NCBI RefSeq assembly: GCF_008630065.1
Contig: NZ_VWPL01000004.1
Span: 62,001-126,000 of the forward strand
Direction of reading: 5' to 3'
Source: Blastochloris sulfoviridis
GTDB taxonomy: Bacteria > Pseudomonadota > Alphaproteobacteria > Rhizobiales > Xanthobacteraceae
Length of the DNA: 64,000 nucleotides
Shown: one piece after another, positions 44,782-53,910 of the stretch
How positions within the stretch are numbered: the stretch's first letter is position 1
Layout of the letters: the number at the start of each line of letters is the position of its first letter
The notes under the pieces: generated by a model
Told to the model about the DNA's origin: nothing
The model's database searches: none
The model's input: only the letters and a program-made list of their open reading frames with translations
Translations under genes and position numbers: made by a program

Positions 44782-45903
44782 ATGCAGCCGAGCCATATCG
44801 ATGCCGTCTGCGGCATCCTGCCCGGCCATCGCATCCGTGCGCTGGTCGAGGGCGGGCACGTGCGCGCGGCGACCGAGATCGCGCCCGACCAGATCCAGCC
44901 TGCGAGCCTCGATCTCCGGCTCGGCCGGCGGGCGTGGCGGGTGCGGGCGAGCTTCCTGCCCGGCCGCGACGTCTCGGTGCACCAGCGCCTCGACGCCCTG
45001 GCGCTGCACCAGATCGACCTTGAGCCCGGCGCCGTGCTGGAGACCGGCTGCGTCTATCTGGTCGAACTGCTGGAGCGCTTGGCGCTGCCGCCCTCCATCG
45101 CGGCTGCCGCCAACCCCAAGAGCTCGACCGGCCGGCTCGACGTGTTCACCCGGGTGATCGCCGACGGCATGCGCGCGTTCGACCAGATCCCGGCTGGCTA
45201 TGACGGCCCGCTCTATCTGGAGATCTCGCCGCGCACCTTCCCCATCCTGGTGCGCGCCGGCTCGCGCCTGTCGCAACTGCGGTTCCGGTTCGGCTCGGCG
45301 GTGCTGACCGAAGACGAATTGGCGCGGCTGCAGGCCGCCCAGCGCCTCGTCGACACGCCCGAGCCCGACCTCGGCTCCGGCGGCATCGCCGTGTCGATCG
45401 ACCTCGCCCCGCGCGACGGCGTCGTCGGCTACCGCGCCAAGCGCCACACCGGCCTCGTCGATGTCGACCAGCGCGCGGCCTGCGACGTGCTCGATTTCTG
45501 GGAGCCGATCCGCCGGGTCGGCAAGGTCGGCCTCGTGCTCGACCCCGACGAGTTCTACATCCTGGCCTCCAAGGAGGCCGTGCAGGTGCCGCCGGCCTTT
45601 GCCGCCGAGATGGTGCCGTTCGACCCGCTGGTCGGCGAGTTCCGCGTCCATTACGCCGGCTTCTTCGATCCCGGCTTCGGCTGGGCGGCGGCCGGCGGCG
45701 CGGGCGCCCGCGCCGTGCTGGAGGTGCGCTCGCGCGAGGTGCCGTTCATCCTGGAGGACGGCCAGATCGTCGGCCGGCTGATCTATGAGCGCCTCACCGA
45801 GCCGCCGCAGACGCTCTATGGCGCGGGCCTCGGCTCCAACTACCAGGCCCAGGGGCTGAAGCTCTCCAAGCATTTCAAGACGGACGTCGCCGCTGGCCCG
45901 TAG
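44782..45903 (+). CDS. dcd: dCTP deaminase, long alphaproteobacterial form
   Basis: 373 residues of the dUTPase/dCTP deaminase superfamily, in a duplicated form about twice the usual ~190 residues. Conserved Dcd motifs are ANPKSSTGRLDVFTR and, in the C-terminal half, segments near EVPFILEDGQIVGRLIYERL. It converts dCTP to dUTP for thymidylate synthesis. The two halves look like diverged repeats with the catalytic Ser-Arg in the first. Start ATG at 44782. It is followed by the tRNA-Gly gene. Confidence 0.85.
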   Translation: MQPSHIDAVCGILPGHRIRALVEGGHVRAATEIAPDQIQPASLDLRLGRRAWRVRASFLPGRDVSVHQRLDALALHQIDLEPGAVLETGCVYLVELLERLALPPSIAAAANPKSSTGRLDVFTRVIADGMRAFDQIPAGYDGPLYLEISPRTFPILVRAGSRLSQLRFRFGSAVLTEDELARLQAAQRLVDTPEPDLGSGGIAVSIDLAPRDGVVGYRAKRHTGLVDVDQRAACDVLDFWEPIRRVGKVGLVLDPDEFYILASKEAVQVPPAFAAEMVPFDPLVGEFRVHYAGFFDPGFGWAAAGGAGARAVLEVRSREVPFILEDGQIVGRLIYERLTEPPQTLYGAGLGSNYQAQGLKLSKHFKTDVAAGP

Positions 45904-46084
45904 CCGGGCAAGAGGGCGCGATGCCGGCTGTACCGTGCCGGGAGGCTCCCGTCCGCCGCGTCCCTGCCGGACCGGCCGGTGCCGGCGCCATCGCCGTTGC
46001 CCCGGAATTCCTCTTGTTTCGGACGTCCGCCTGCCGCTGCCTCTTGCCCCCGCCTGCCCTTCCTCGCTAATGTCGGCGCCTGCT

Positions 46085-46159
46085 GCGGGCGTAGTTCAGT
46101 GGTAGAACATCAGCTTCCCAAGCTGAGTGTCGTGGGTTCGATTCCCATCGCCCGCTCCA
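46085..46159 (+). tRNA. tRNA-Gly(CCC)
   Basis: Cloverleaf with acceptor stem GCGGGCG and CGCCCGC, D-arm GTTC-AGTGGTA-GAAC, anticodon stem-loop TCAGC-TTCCCAA-GCTGA (anticodon CCC) and T-loop GGTTCGATTCC. The discriminator T and CCA are encoded (46156-46159). It reads GGG codons. Confidence 0.95.
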
Positions 46160-46374
46160 GTTTTCGAGAACTCCGAAAAATCGATCCTTGCGGCGATCTC
46201 CCCTGTGACGGCCGCAGGGGCGTGGGGCCGCATGCGGCGTTGCGAGGCGCCGGACGCCGCATGCTGTTGGGGCCGTCGGGCGCCCGCGCCAGCACGTGCG
46301 CGCAACCTGCCCACGGTTGGGTTTGGTGCGGGCGGCACGAGGCGGATTCTGCGATGGCGAGTATCGGACGACGA

Positions 46375-46399
46375 AACTCCGGCTTGAGCGGCCGGAGTT
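46375..46399 (-). terminator. terminator after the LuxR-type gene
   Basis: On the minus strand AACTCCGGC...GCCGGAGTT is a 9-bp stem, followed by TCG. It lies 3 bp past the LuxR-type stop codon. The same stem sequence (AACTCCGGC) is used at 43773. Confidence 0.65.
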
Positions 46400-46402
46400 C
46401 GC

Positions 46403-47170
46403 TTACACGGCCTCGGCGTAGACGGCGGTGCGGCCGGACGCGATCTCCGGATCGATGAGCCTCAGATTGAAGGCCCGCGAGATCAGATGCGCGCGGTTGG
46501 TGCAGTTCAGCTTGAACCGCGCGCTTTCGAAATAGGCCCGCACCACGCGCTCGGAAATATCCAGCTCCCGCGCGATCTCCTTGTTGGTCTTTCCCATTGC
46601 CGCCCAGCACAGACACTGCCGCTCGCGCGACGACAGCGACCGCAGGATCGTGCTTTCGGATCGTACGAAGCCGAGAACCCGCTCATGGACAAGATGGGAC
46701 AGGAAATGAAAGTCCCGCAGATAGGCGCGCTTCAGCTTGGCCCACTCGGCATCCGCAACGCCGCTGGTGATGGTGAAGAGGGCGCGCTCGCCGCTCACGC
46801 CGCGGATCGGGAATGACAGGCCATGAGGGCCGATGCCGAACTCCGCCGCCTCGTCGAACACCTGTTTGGCGCCGGGGCCGCGCCGGTCGAGCTCGGCCCA
46901 ATCGACCGGCAACAGGCTGGTCGCCGCCGCACCGATCACCGGATCGACCGAGAAATAGTTCTGCTCGACATAGCGTTCCACCCATTGCGCCGGATAGGTC
47001 AAGATGGTGACCGGGTTCGTCTGCTGCACCGCGGGCAGGCTGATGGCGTGATAGACGGCGTGCTGGAGGCCGTAGCGCTCGATCAGGCGCTTGAGAAACT
47101 CGAACAGGGCGGCTTCCGAAGGCACCCCTCCGAGTTCGTTGACCGAGCTTTCGTAGGCGTCATCGAACAT
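46403..47170 (-). CDS. LuxR-family regulator with an AHL-binding-type domain
   Basis: 255 residues. The autoinducer-binding domain keeps the invariant Trp63, Tyr67, Asp76, Pro77 and Trp91 with the spacing of TraR (57, 61, 70, 71, 85). The C-terminal helix-turn-helix reads LSSRERQCLCWAAMGKTNKE and RELDISERVVRAYFESARF. No luxI-type synthase gene is in the window, so it may be an orphan (solo) receptor. An upstream 65-codon gene with a strong ribosome-binding site is on the same strand. Start at 47170 is by family length. Confidence 0.88.
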   Translation of the reverse strand: MFDDAYESSVNELGGVPSEAALFEFLKRLIERYGLQHAVYHAISLPAVQQTNPVTILTYPAQWVERYVEQNYFSVDPVIGAAATSLLPVDWAELDRRGPGAKQVFDEAAEFGIGPHGLSFPIRGVSGERALFTITSGVADAEWAKLKRAYLRDFHFLSHLVHERVLGFVRSESTILRSLSSRERQCLCWAAMGKTNKEIARELDISERVVRAYFESARFKLNCTNRAHLISRAFNLRLIDPEIASGRTAVYAEAV

Positions 47171-47322
47171 GCCGTCACCCTGCAGACGCAAGGGTGGCAT
47201 CGTAACATAGGCGGCGGCACGGACAACGGAGGTTTGCAGGCGCAGCACCACTCCACCATGCCGATCACCGTCTCCAGCGAGGGCCCGGTTGTCGCGCAGC
47301 ACTGCGGTGCCCGGCCGGCCCG

Positions 47323-47520
47323 CTACTGCCGGCCGGTCTCGAACCGAAGCTGCAGCAGCGCGTAGCGCAGGGCGATCGACGTCTCGCTCAGCCCCATTTC
47401 CTCCAGCAGCCCTGCCGCGAGCTCGATCGTCTTGTCGATTTGCGTGATCAAGCGCTCGTCGTCGGTCGACCCGAGACCCGAAAGATCGATCAACCTTGCG
47501 TCAAGAGCGTGGTACGGCAT
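47323..47520 (-). CDS. small conserved-looking protein upstream of the LuxR-type gene
   Basis: 65 residues from an ATG with GGAGG 5 nt upstream. Sequence starts MPYHALDARLIDLSGLGSTD and is mainly helical with an acidic middle (DDERLITQIDKTIELAAGLL). It resembles no family I know. It lies 152 bp upstream of the LuxR-type gene on the same strand and may be co-transcribed with it. Confidence 0.5.
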   Translation of the reverse strand: MPYHALDARLIDLSGLGSTDDERLITQIDKTIELAAGLLEEMGLSETSIALRYALLQLRFETGRQ

Positions 47521-47652
47521 CGTTTCCTCCAGTCCGATGGCCCACCTTCGTCCTTTCGCCGCACCGGAAAAGCCGGCCGCAACGCCAGTGGCAGGAATGC
47601 CCCCGTCGAAAACGACGGGGATCTTCCTCAGGGCGGCACGCGCCCGGCGGGG

Positions 47653-47862
47653 ATGGACGCGGCGCCGATCGCCGCCCATAGTGCCGCGATGCACAGCCCT
47701 GCGCCGTCCCCGTCGACGTCATCGGCCCGGCCGGGATGGGCGACGCTTATGGTCGCCGGCGCCATCGCTGCGCTCGCCTTCGCCGCCGGGCTTCTGTGGG
47801 CCACCCAGGGGGGCGCGGTGTTCTTCGAGGCGGTCACCGCCGGCATCGCCGCCTGCTTCTGA
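47653..47862 (+). CDS. small single-pass membrane protein next to sco1
   Basis: 69 residues with a Ser/Pro-rich N-terminus and one membrane segment (MVAGAIAALAFAAGLLWA), ending QGGAVFFEAVTAGIAACF. This C-terminal pattern (GxxVFFE...AGIAxCF) is familiar from small proteins near cytochrome oxidase assembly genes in alphaproteobacteria. No role is established. It stops 41 bp before sco1. Confidence 0.55.
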   Translation: MDAAPIAAHSAAMHSPAPSPSTSSARPGWATLMVAGAIAALAFAAGLLWATQGGAVFFEAVTAGIAACF

Positions 47863-47903
47863 GCCGCCAAGGCCTTTGCCATGCGCCAGGACGCTCTTTC
47901 GCC

Positions 47904-48515
47904 ATGCGCCAGGATACTCCGCGCTCCCCATCGCCGCGCACGGTTGCGCTTCTCGTCGGCTTCTTTCTCGTCGCCATCGCCGCCGGCATCGGCGCGGGGG
48001 TGTGGCTGAACAGCCGCGAGGCGTCGGCACCCGCGGGCGCCGCGGTCGGCGGGCCGTTCCGCCTCACCGCCCATGACGGCCGCACCGTGACGGAGGCCGA
48101 CTTCATGGGCATGCCGGTGCTGCTGTTCTTCGGCTTCACCCATTGCCCGGACATCTGCCCGACCACGCTCGCCGACGTCTCCGAGGTGCTGGAGCGGCTC
48201 GGGCCGGACGCGGAAAAGGTGCAGGCGTTGTTCGTCAGCATCGATCCCGAGCGCGACACGCCGCAGGTGCTGGCGAGCTATATCGGCGCCTTCCACCCGC
48301 GCATCCTCGGCCTGAGCGGCGACGAAGCGACGACGGCGGAAATCGTGCGGGCCTATCGCGTCTACGCCAAGAAGGTGCCGCTGAAGGATGGCGGCTACAC
48401 CATGGACCACACCGCGGTGGTCTATCTGCTGGACAAGGAGGGCCGCTTCGTCGCGCCGTTCGATCTCAGGCGGCCGGCCGAGGCCGCCGCCGCGGAGCTG
48501 CGGCGGTATTTCTGA
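47904..48515 (+). CDS. SCO1/SenC-family copper chaperone
   Basis: 203 residues with an N-terminal membrane anchor (~14-36) and a thioredoxin-like periplasmic domain. The copper ligands are Cys81 and Cys85 (CPDIC) and His169 (MDHTAVVY). It delivers copper to the CuA or CuB site of cytochrome oxidases, and the cbb3 operon lies 1.8 kb away. The ATG at 47904 follows a tandem duplication of TTGCCATGCGCCAGGA-like sequence at 47878 and 47901, so two near-identical start contexts exist. Confidence 0.9.
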   Translation: MRQDTPRSPSPRTVALLVGFFLVAIAAGIGAGVWLNSREASAPAGAAVGGPFRLTAHDGRTVTEADFMGMPVLLFFGFTHCPDICPTTLADVSEVLERLGPDAEKVQALFVSIDPERDTPQVLASYIGAFHPRILGLSGDEATTAEIVRAYRVYAKKVPLKDGGYTMDHTAVVYLLDKEGRFVAPFDLRRPAEAAAAELRRYF

Positions 48516-48537
48516 GGCGGCTTGCGGGTGACGGGCT

Positions 48538-48579
48538 CCTTTCTTCCCTCTCCCGCACGGGCGGGAGAGGGAAGAAAGG
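48538..48579. terminator. 19-bp perfect hairpin between convergent sco1 and hemN
   Basis: Arms CCTTTCTTCCCTCTCCCGC (48538-48556) and its exact complement (48561-48579) with an ACGG loop. It could terminate both convergent transcripts. It resembles the GAGAGGG palindromic tails of the REP-like family 3. Confidence 0.75.
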
Positions 48580-48617
48580 GACCTTGTCGGCAGGAAGTCG
48601 GATCACACCAACCGGGA

Positions 48618-49964
48618 TCACACCGCCAGCGAATGGCGGGCCTTGCCCTTGGCGAGGTAGGTGTCGAACGCTGCGGCGGCGAGCCGCACGAACGGCCGGC
48701 CGGCCTCGGTGATGGCGATTTGGCGGCCGGCGATCTCGATCAGCCCCTGGGAGGCCAGCGGCGCCAGCGCCGTCAGCTCCTCGCCGAAGGTCAGGTCGTC
48801 GGCCCCGGCGGAGGCCGCGACCTTGTCGAGATCGACCGAGAAGTCGCACATCAGCCGCTCGATGATGCTGGCACGCAGCTTGTCGTCGGCCGACACCGCA
48901 ATGCCGCGCACAGTGGCGAGCTGGCCGGCGTCGATCGCCCGGCTCCAGCCGGCGATGTCGGGGGCGTTCTGGATGAAGCCCTGCGGCACCCGGCCGATCG
49001 AGGAGGCGCCGATGCCGAGCAGCGCGTCGGCCTCGTCGGTGGTGTAGCCCTGGAAATTGCGGTGCAGCCGGCCGGTGCGGGCGGCCACCGCCAGCTCGTC
49101 GTCGGGCCGGGCGAAGTGGTCGAGGCCGATCGGCACGTAGCCGACGCCGGCCAGCGTCTCGTGCGCGGTCTCGGCCTGCTCCAGCCGCTCGGCCGGGCTC
49201 GGCAGGTCGGTATCGTGGATCAGCTTCTGGTGCGACTTGAACCACGGCACGTGGGCATAGCCGAACAGCGCCAGCCGGTGGGGCTTCAGCGCCTCGGCCA
49301 GCAGCACCGTGCGGCGCACGTCGCGCAGCGTCTGCTTGGGCAGGCCGTACATCAGGTCGACATTGAGCTTGTCGATGCCGACGCCGCGCAGAAGCGCCAC
49401 CGACTGCTCGACGACGTTGAACGGCTGCACCCGGCCGATGGCTTCCTGCACATGGGCCGAGAAGTCCTGGACGCCGAGGCTGGCGCGGGTGACGCCCATC
49501 TTGGCCAGCGTCTCGACCAGTGCCGGGGTGACTTGGCGCGGATCGAGCTCGACGGCATGCTCGGTCGCGGCGTCGAACCTGAACAGCGCCTTCAGCGTCT
49601 CGGTGACCTTCAGCATCTCGGCGCCGCCGAGCATGTTGGGCGTGCCGCCGCCCCAATGGATGTGGACGATCCGCCGGCCGCCCGCGCGCTCGCCGATCAG
49701 CTCCACCTCGCGCACCAGGCGCCGGGCGTAGGCCTCGACCGGCTCGCGCCGCCGCACCACCTTGGTGTGGCAGCCGCAGTACCAGCACATCGACGCGCAG
49801 AACGGCACGTGCAGATAGATCGACAGCGTGGCGTCGGGCGGCAGCGCCTCAAGCCAAGCGCCGTACTGGTCCGGGCCGACATCGGCCGAGAAGTGCGGCG
49901 CGGTCGGGTACGATGTGTAGCGGGGTACCGTGCGCTCGGCGAGTAGAATCGGCGTATCGCTCAT
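48618..49964 (-). CDS. hemN: oxygen-independent coproporphyrinogen III oxidase
   Basis: 448 residues, radical SAM enzyme with Cys56, Cys60 and Cys63 (CxxxCxxC) plus the next Cys65, and the HemN-specific N-terminus VPRYTSYPTAPHFS. It makes protoporphyrinogen IX without oxygen. Glycine-rich HIHWGGGTPNML follows the cluster site. Start at the ATG 49964 is preferred over 49991. It is divergent from ccoN, sharing the intergenic region with the FNR/FixK site. Confidence 0.95.
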   Translation of the reverse strand: MSDTPILLAERTVPRYTSYPTAPHFSADVGPDQYGAWLEALPPDATLSIYLHVPFCASMCWYCGCHTKVVRRREPVEAYARRLVREVELIGERAGGRRIVHIHWGGGTPNMLGGAEMLKVTETLKALFRFDAATEHAVELDPRQVTPALVETLAKMGVTRASLGVQDFSAHVQEAIGRVQPFNVVEQSVALLRGVGIDKLNVDLMYGLPKQTLRDVRRTVLLAEALKPHRLALFGYAHVPWFKSHQKLIHDTDLPSPAERLEQAETAHETLAGVGYVPIGLDHFARPDDELAVAARTGRLHRNFQGYTTDEADALLGIGASSIGRVPQGFIQNAPDIAGWSRAIDAGQLATVRGIAVSADDKLRASIIERLMCDFSVDLDKVAASAGADDLTFGEELTALAPLASQGLIEIAGRQIAITEAGRPFVRLAAAAFDTYLAKGKARHSLAV

Positions 49965-50204
49965 GCTTAACCCTCGACCGCACTGGAACAAAGATAAGGT
50001 GGCAACCTAGCGGGACAGGTCCCGGTCAGCACCTCCGGAAACATCCCGATCCGTCGCATGTTCCTCTCGCGCGTTCCTGCCACCGCGGTCAAGGGCCACA
50101 GGGTCCGACCGCGAGCCGGGGCGCGGGCGCATAGGCCCTATGCGGACAATCAGGGTGAAACCGGATGCGTTTTGTTTATTAGGAATAATTCGCAGGCGAA
50201 TTTT

Positions 50205-50218
50205 TTGATAAGCTCCAA
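50205..50218 (+). promoter_or_regulatory. FNR/FixK box of the ccoNOQP promoter
   Basis: TTGATAAGCTCCAA matches the FNR/FixK dyad at 8 of 10 positions. Its centre is 40.5-41.5 bp upstream of the start site predicted from the TATAAT at 50240-50245, as in class II FNR-type activation. This puts the cbb3 operon under low-oxygen control. Confidence 0.75.
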
Positions 50219-50239
50219 TGTCGACGCGCGGGAGCCCCC

Positions 50240-50245
50240 TATAAT
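50240..50245 (+). promoter_or_regulatory. -10 element of the ccoN promoter
   Basis: TATAAT, a perfect consensus hexamer, with a predicted start near 50252 and a leader of about 55 nt before ccoN. Confidence 0.65.
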
Positions 50246-50306
50246 GCAACCAGACGCGGTCGAAACAATCGGTCGGCATCGCCAGGCCGGGGCTACAGGG
50301 TAGACA

Positions 50307-51959
50307 ATGGCAGTCGCAACCAGCCGCTCATCCGTCACGTTCGGAGAAGCAGGCGCCGTCCTGGCACTCTCGGCCGGCCTCCTGCTGTGCATCTATGTTG
50401 CGGCCAACGCTGCGGATTCGGTGATGACGTTTCACGCGCTGCTCGCGGCCGCTGCCGCGGTCGGCGGGGTGGCTGCGATCTTCAGCCGCTACGCCTCCGG
50501 CACGCGCGACTTGCGCGCCGAGATCGACGGCAAGCCCAACTACAATTGGGGGCCGGTCAAGTTCGCCACCATCGCCGCGGTGGTGTGGGGCGTCGTCGGC
50601 TTTCTGGCCGGCAACATCCTGGCCTGGCAGCTCGCCTTCCCGGCGCTGAACCTCGACCTGCCCTGGACCAATTTCGGCCGGCTGCGGCCCTTCCACACCT
50701 CGGTGGTGATCTTCGCCTTCGGCGGCAACGCGCTGATCGCGTCGTCGTTCTATGTGGTGCAGAAGACCTGCCGCGCCCGGCTGGCCGGCGACATGGCGCC
50801 GTGGTTCGTGGTGCTGGGCTACAATTTCTTCATTCTCGTCGCCGGCACCGGCTATCTGTTCGGCGTCACCCAGTCCAAGGAATATGCCGAGCCCGAATGG
50901 TACGCCGACCTGTGGCTGACCATCGTCTGGGTGGCCTATCTGCTCGTGTTCCTGGCGACGCTGTGGAAGCGCAAGGAACCGCACATCTACGTCGCCAACT
51001 GGTTCTATCTGGCGTTCATCGTCACCATCGCCATGCTGCACCTCGGCAACAACGCGACGCTGCCGGTGTCGTGGCTCGGCACGAAGTCCTACATCGCCTG
51101 GGCCGGCGTGCAGGATGCGATGTTCCAGTGGTGGTACGGCCACAATGCGGTGGGCTTCTTCCTCACCGCCGGCTTCCTGGCGATGATGTACTATTTCGTG
51201 CCCAAGCGGGCCGAGCGGCCGGTCTATTCCTACCGGCTGTCGATCATCCACTTCTGGGCGCTGATCTTCATCTACATCTGGGCCGGGCCGCACCACCTCC
51301 ATTATACCTCGCTGCCCGACTGGGCGCAGACGCTCGGCATGACGTTCTCGATCATGCTGTGGATGCCGTCCTGGGGCGGCATGATCAACGGGCTGATGAC
51401 GCTGTCGGGCGCCTGGGACAAGCTGCGCACCGACCCGGTGCTGCGCATGCTGGTGGTGTCGGTCGCCTTCTACGGCATGTCGACCTTCGAGGGGCCGCTG
51501 ATGTCGATCAAGGCGGTCAACTCGCTCAGCCACTACACCGACTGGACCGTCGGCCACGTGCATTCGGGCGCGCTGGGCTGGGTCGGCTTCGTGTCGTTCG
51601 GCACCCTGTACTGCATGGTGCCGTGGCTGTGGAACAAGAAGCAGCTCTATTCGCTCAAGCTGGTCAACTGGCACTTCTGGATCGCGACGCTCGGCATCGT
51701 GCTCTACATCACCGCGATGTGGGTGGCGGGCATCCTGCAGGGCCTGATGTGGCGCGCCTACACCGGGCTCGGCTTCCTCGAATACTCGTTCATCGAGACC
51801 GTCGAGGCGATGCACCCCTTCTATGTGATCCGGGCGATCGGCGGACTCCTGTTCGTCATCGGCAGCGTGATCATGGCCTACAATTTGTGGATGACCGTGC
51901 GCCACGGCGAGGCCGAGGTGCCGGCCGCCGCCCGCCCTGCCCTTCAGCCGGCCGAGTGA
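50307..51959 (+). CDS. ccoN: cbb3-type cytochrome c oxidase subunit I
   Basis: 550 residues with about twelve to fourteen membrane segments. Haem and CuB ligands are visible: the low-spin haem His in LRPFHTS, CuB His in [11 protein letters not shown] and AGPHHLHYT, and the haem His in [14 protein letters not shown]. This is the catalytic subunit of the high-affinity terminal oxidase (FixN). It heads ccoN-ccoO-ccoQ-ccoP, 10 bp before ccoO. Confidence 0.97.
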   Translation: MAVATSRSSVTFGEAGAVLALSAGLLLCIYVAANAADSVMTFHALLAAAAAVGGVAAIFSRYASGTRDLRAEIDGKPNYNWGPVKFATIAAVVWGVVGFLAGNILAWQLAFPALNLDLPWTNFGRLRPFHTSVVIFAFGGNALIASSFYVVQKTCRARLAGDMAPWFVVLGYNFFILVAGTGYLFGVTQSKEYAEPEWYADLWLTIVWVAYLLVFLATLWKRKEPHIYVANWFYLAFIVTIAMLHLGNNATLPVSWLGTKSYIAWAGVQDAMFQWWYGHNAVGFFLTAGFLAMMYYFVPKRAERPVYSYRLSIIHFWALIFIYIWAGPHHLHYTSLPDWAQTLGMTFSIMLWMPSWGGMINGLMTLSGAWDKLRTDPVLRMLVVSVAFYGMSTFEGPLMSIKAVNSLSHYTDWTVGHVHSGALGWVGFVSFGTLYCMVPWLWNKKQLYSLKLVNWHFWIATLGIVLYITAMWVAGILQGLMWRAYTGLGFLEYSFIETVEAMHPFYVIRAIGGLLFVIGSVIMAYNLWMTVRHGEAEVPAAARPALQPAE

Positions 51960-51969
51960 GGAGGCGCAC

Positions 51970-52704
51970 ATGTCCGTCTGGGCCAAGCATCAGGTTCTCG
52001 AAAAGAACTCGATCCTTCTCCTGCTCGGCATCCTGTTCGTGGTCGCCATCGGCGGCCTCGTCGAGATCGCCCCGCTGTTCTACCTCAAGAGCACGATCGA
52101 GAAGGTGGAGGGGATGCGTCCCTATTCGCCGCTCGAGCTCGCCGGCCGCAACATCTACATCCGCGAGGGCTGCTACAATTGCCATTCGCAGCAGGTACGG
52201 CCGCTGCGCGACGAGGTCGAGCGCTACGGCCATTATTCGCTGGCCGCGGAGTCGATGTACGACCACCCCTTCCAGTGGGGCTCCAAGCGCACCGGGCCGG
52301 ACCTTGCCCGCCTCGGCGGCAAATATTCCGACGAGTGGCACAAGGAGCACCTGATCAATCCGCGCGCCATCGTGCCGGCCTCGATCATGCCGGGCTATCC
52401 GTTCCTGTTCCGGCGCGAACTCGACGCCAACGACATCGCCGCGCACATGAAGACGCTGCGCCTGCTCGGCGTGCCCTACACCGACGAGCAGATCGCCAAT
52501 GCGGAAGCGGACCTGAAGGCGCAGACCATGCCGGACGATCCGGGCGCGGCGGCGGTGCAGGCGCGCTATCCGAAGGCGGTGGTGCGCGAGTTCGACCGCA
52601 ATCCCGACCGTCTCACCGAGGGCGACGCCCTGATCGCCTATCTGCAGATGCTCGGCACGCTGGTCGACTTCAAGCTCTACGACAACAAGGCCAACTTCCG
52701 GTGA
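51970..52704 (+). CDS. ccoO: cbb3-type oxidase subunit II (mono-haem cytochrome c)
   Basis: 244 residues with an N-terminal membrane anchor and a haem c motif Cys68-Tyr-Asn-Cys71-His72 (CYNCH), followed by SQQVRPL. The distal Met is likely the one in SIMPGYP. It receives electrons from CcoP. It ends at the ccoQ start region (GTGA overlap at 52701). Confidence 0.96.
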   Translation: MSVWAKHQVLEKNSILLLLGILFVVAIGGLVEIAPLFYLKSTIEKVEGMRPYSPLELAGRNIYIREGCYNCHSQQVRPLRDEVERYGHYSLAAESMYDHPFQWGSKRTGPDLARLGGKYSDEWHKEHLINPRAIVPASIMPGYPFLFRRELDANDIAAHMKTLRLLGVPYTDEQIANAEADLKAQTMPDDPGAAAVQARYPKAVVREFDRNPDRLTEGDALIAYLQMLGTLVDFKLYDNKANFR

Positions 52705-52709
52705 ACGCC

Positions 52710-52862
52710 ATGGAAACCTATTCCACGTTTGCGGCCTTCGCCCAGACCTGGGGCCTCGTCTATTTCGTCGCGATCTTCCTGGGGATCGTCGCCTATGCGC
52801 TGTGGCCGACGAACCGCGCCCGCTTCGACGACGCCGCGAACATCCCGTTCCGGGAGGACTGA
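52710..52862 (+). CDS. ccoQ: cbb3-type oxidase small subunit CcoQ
   Basis: 50 residues, one membrane helix (FAQTWGLVYFVAIFLGIVAYALW) followed by NRARFDDAANIPFRED, a standard CcoQ tail. It stabilises the complex. An ATG at 52710 is used; a GTG at 52701 overlapping the ccoO stop is an alternative. Confidence 0.9.
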   Translation: METYSTFAAFAQTWGLVYFVAIFLGIVAYALWPTNRARFDDAANIPFRED

Positions 52863-52865
52863 TCC

Positions 52866-53741
52866 ATGGCCACCGAACACAAGGAAATCGACGCCGTTTC
52901 GGGCATGGCGACCACCGGCCACGAATGGGACGGCATCAAGGAACTCAACACGCCGCTGCCGCGCTGGTGGCTGTGGATCTTCTATGCCTGCATCGTCTGG
53001 TCGATCGGCTATTGGGTCGTATATCCGGCTTGGCCGCTGATCACCACCCACACCAAGGGCGTGCTGGGCTATTCCTCGCGCGCCGCGCTGGCCCAGGACA
53101 TGGCGGCGCTCGCGGCACGCCGCGGCGAGGCCGGCCGCGCGCTCGCCGAAGCCTCGCTGGAAGACATCCGCAAATCGCCGGATCTGCTGGCGTTCGCGAT
53201 GGCCCAGGGCAAGGCCGCCTTCGGCGACAATTGCGCCCCCTGCCACGGGCTTGGCGCCACCGGCTCGAAGGGCTTCCCCAACCTCAATGACGACGACTGG
53301 ATGTGGGGCGGCACGCTCGATGCCATCCACTTCACCATCGCCCACGGCGTCCGCAGCGACGATCCCGACACCCGCGTGAACACCATGCCGGCCTTCGGCA
53401 AAGACAGCATCCTGACCAAGGATGAGATCGGAACGATTGCCGATTTCGTGCTGTCGATCTCCGGCCAGACGCCGGGCGCGGGCGCCGATCTCGAAAAGGG
53501 CCAGCAGCTCTTTGCCGACAATTGCGCGGTCTGCCATGGCGAGGAGGGCAAGGGCAATCCCGAGCTCGGTGCGCCCAACCTGACCGACAGGATCTGGCTC
53601 TATGGCGGCGACCGCGCGAGCATCGTCGCCACCATCACCAACGCCCGCGCCGGCGTGATGCCGACCTGGAAGAACCGCCTCGACGAGCCGACCATCAAGG
53701 CACTCACGGTCTATGTTCACGCACTCGGCGGCGGCAAATGA
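52866..53741 (+). CDS. ccoP: cbb3-type oxidase subunit III (di-haem cytochrome c)
   Basis: 291 residues. A membrane anchor (~35-55) precedes two class I cytochrome c domains with motifs Cys123-x2-Cys126-His127 (CAPCH) and Cys220-x2-Cys223-His224 (CAVCH). It passes electrons from a soluble cytochrome c to CcoO and CcoN. It is 3 bp after ccoQ. Confidence 0.96.
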   Translation: MATEHKEIDAVSGMATTGHEWDGIKELNTPLPRWWLWIFYACIVWSIGYWVVYPAWPLITTHTKGVLGYSSRAALAQDMAALAARRGEAGRALAEASLEDIRKSPDLLAFAMAQGKAAFGDNCAPCHGLGATGSKGFPNLNDDDWMWGGTLDAIHFTIAHGVRSDDPDTRVNTMPAFGKDSILTKDEIGTIADFVLSISGQTPGAGADLEKGQQLFADNCAVCHGEEGKGNPELGAPNLTDRIWLYGGDRASIVATITNARAGVMPTWKNRLDEPTIKALTVYVHALGGGK

Positions 53742-53910
53742 CGCCGCGGGCGGGACGCCGTCGCGGCGCCCCGCCATCCTCCCGGACCGAGGGATGCGGC
53801 AAGACGCTGGCCGCAGCCTGCATCAGTCTGCGGAGCGTCCGCCGATTGCGCGAAACCGGTGGGACGCCCCGCTTTTTCGGCTCCCTGCTTCAACCGGATC
53901 GGCGGACGCG

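Noticed and set aside
46085-46159. tRNA-Gly with another anticodon
   Set aside because: The seven-base loop TTCCCAA places CCC at positions 34-36 and the stem pairs are clean, so other readings fail.
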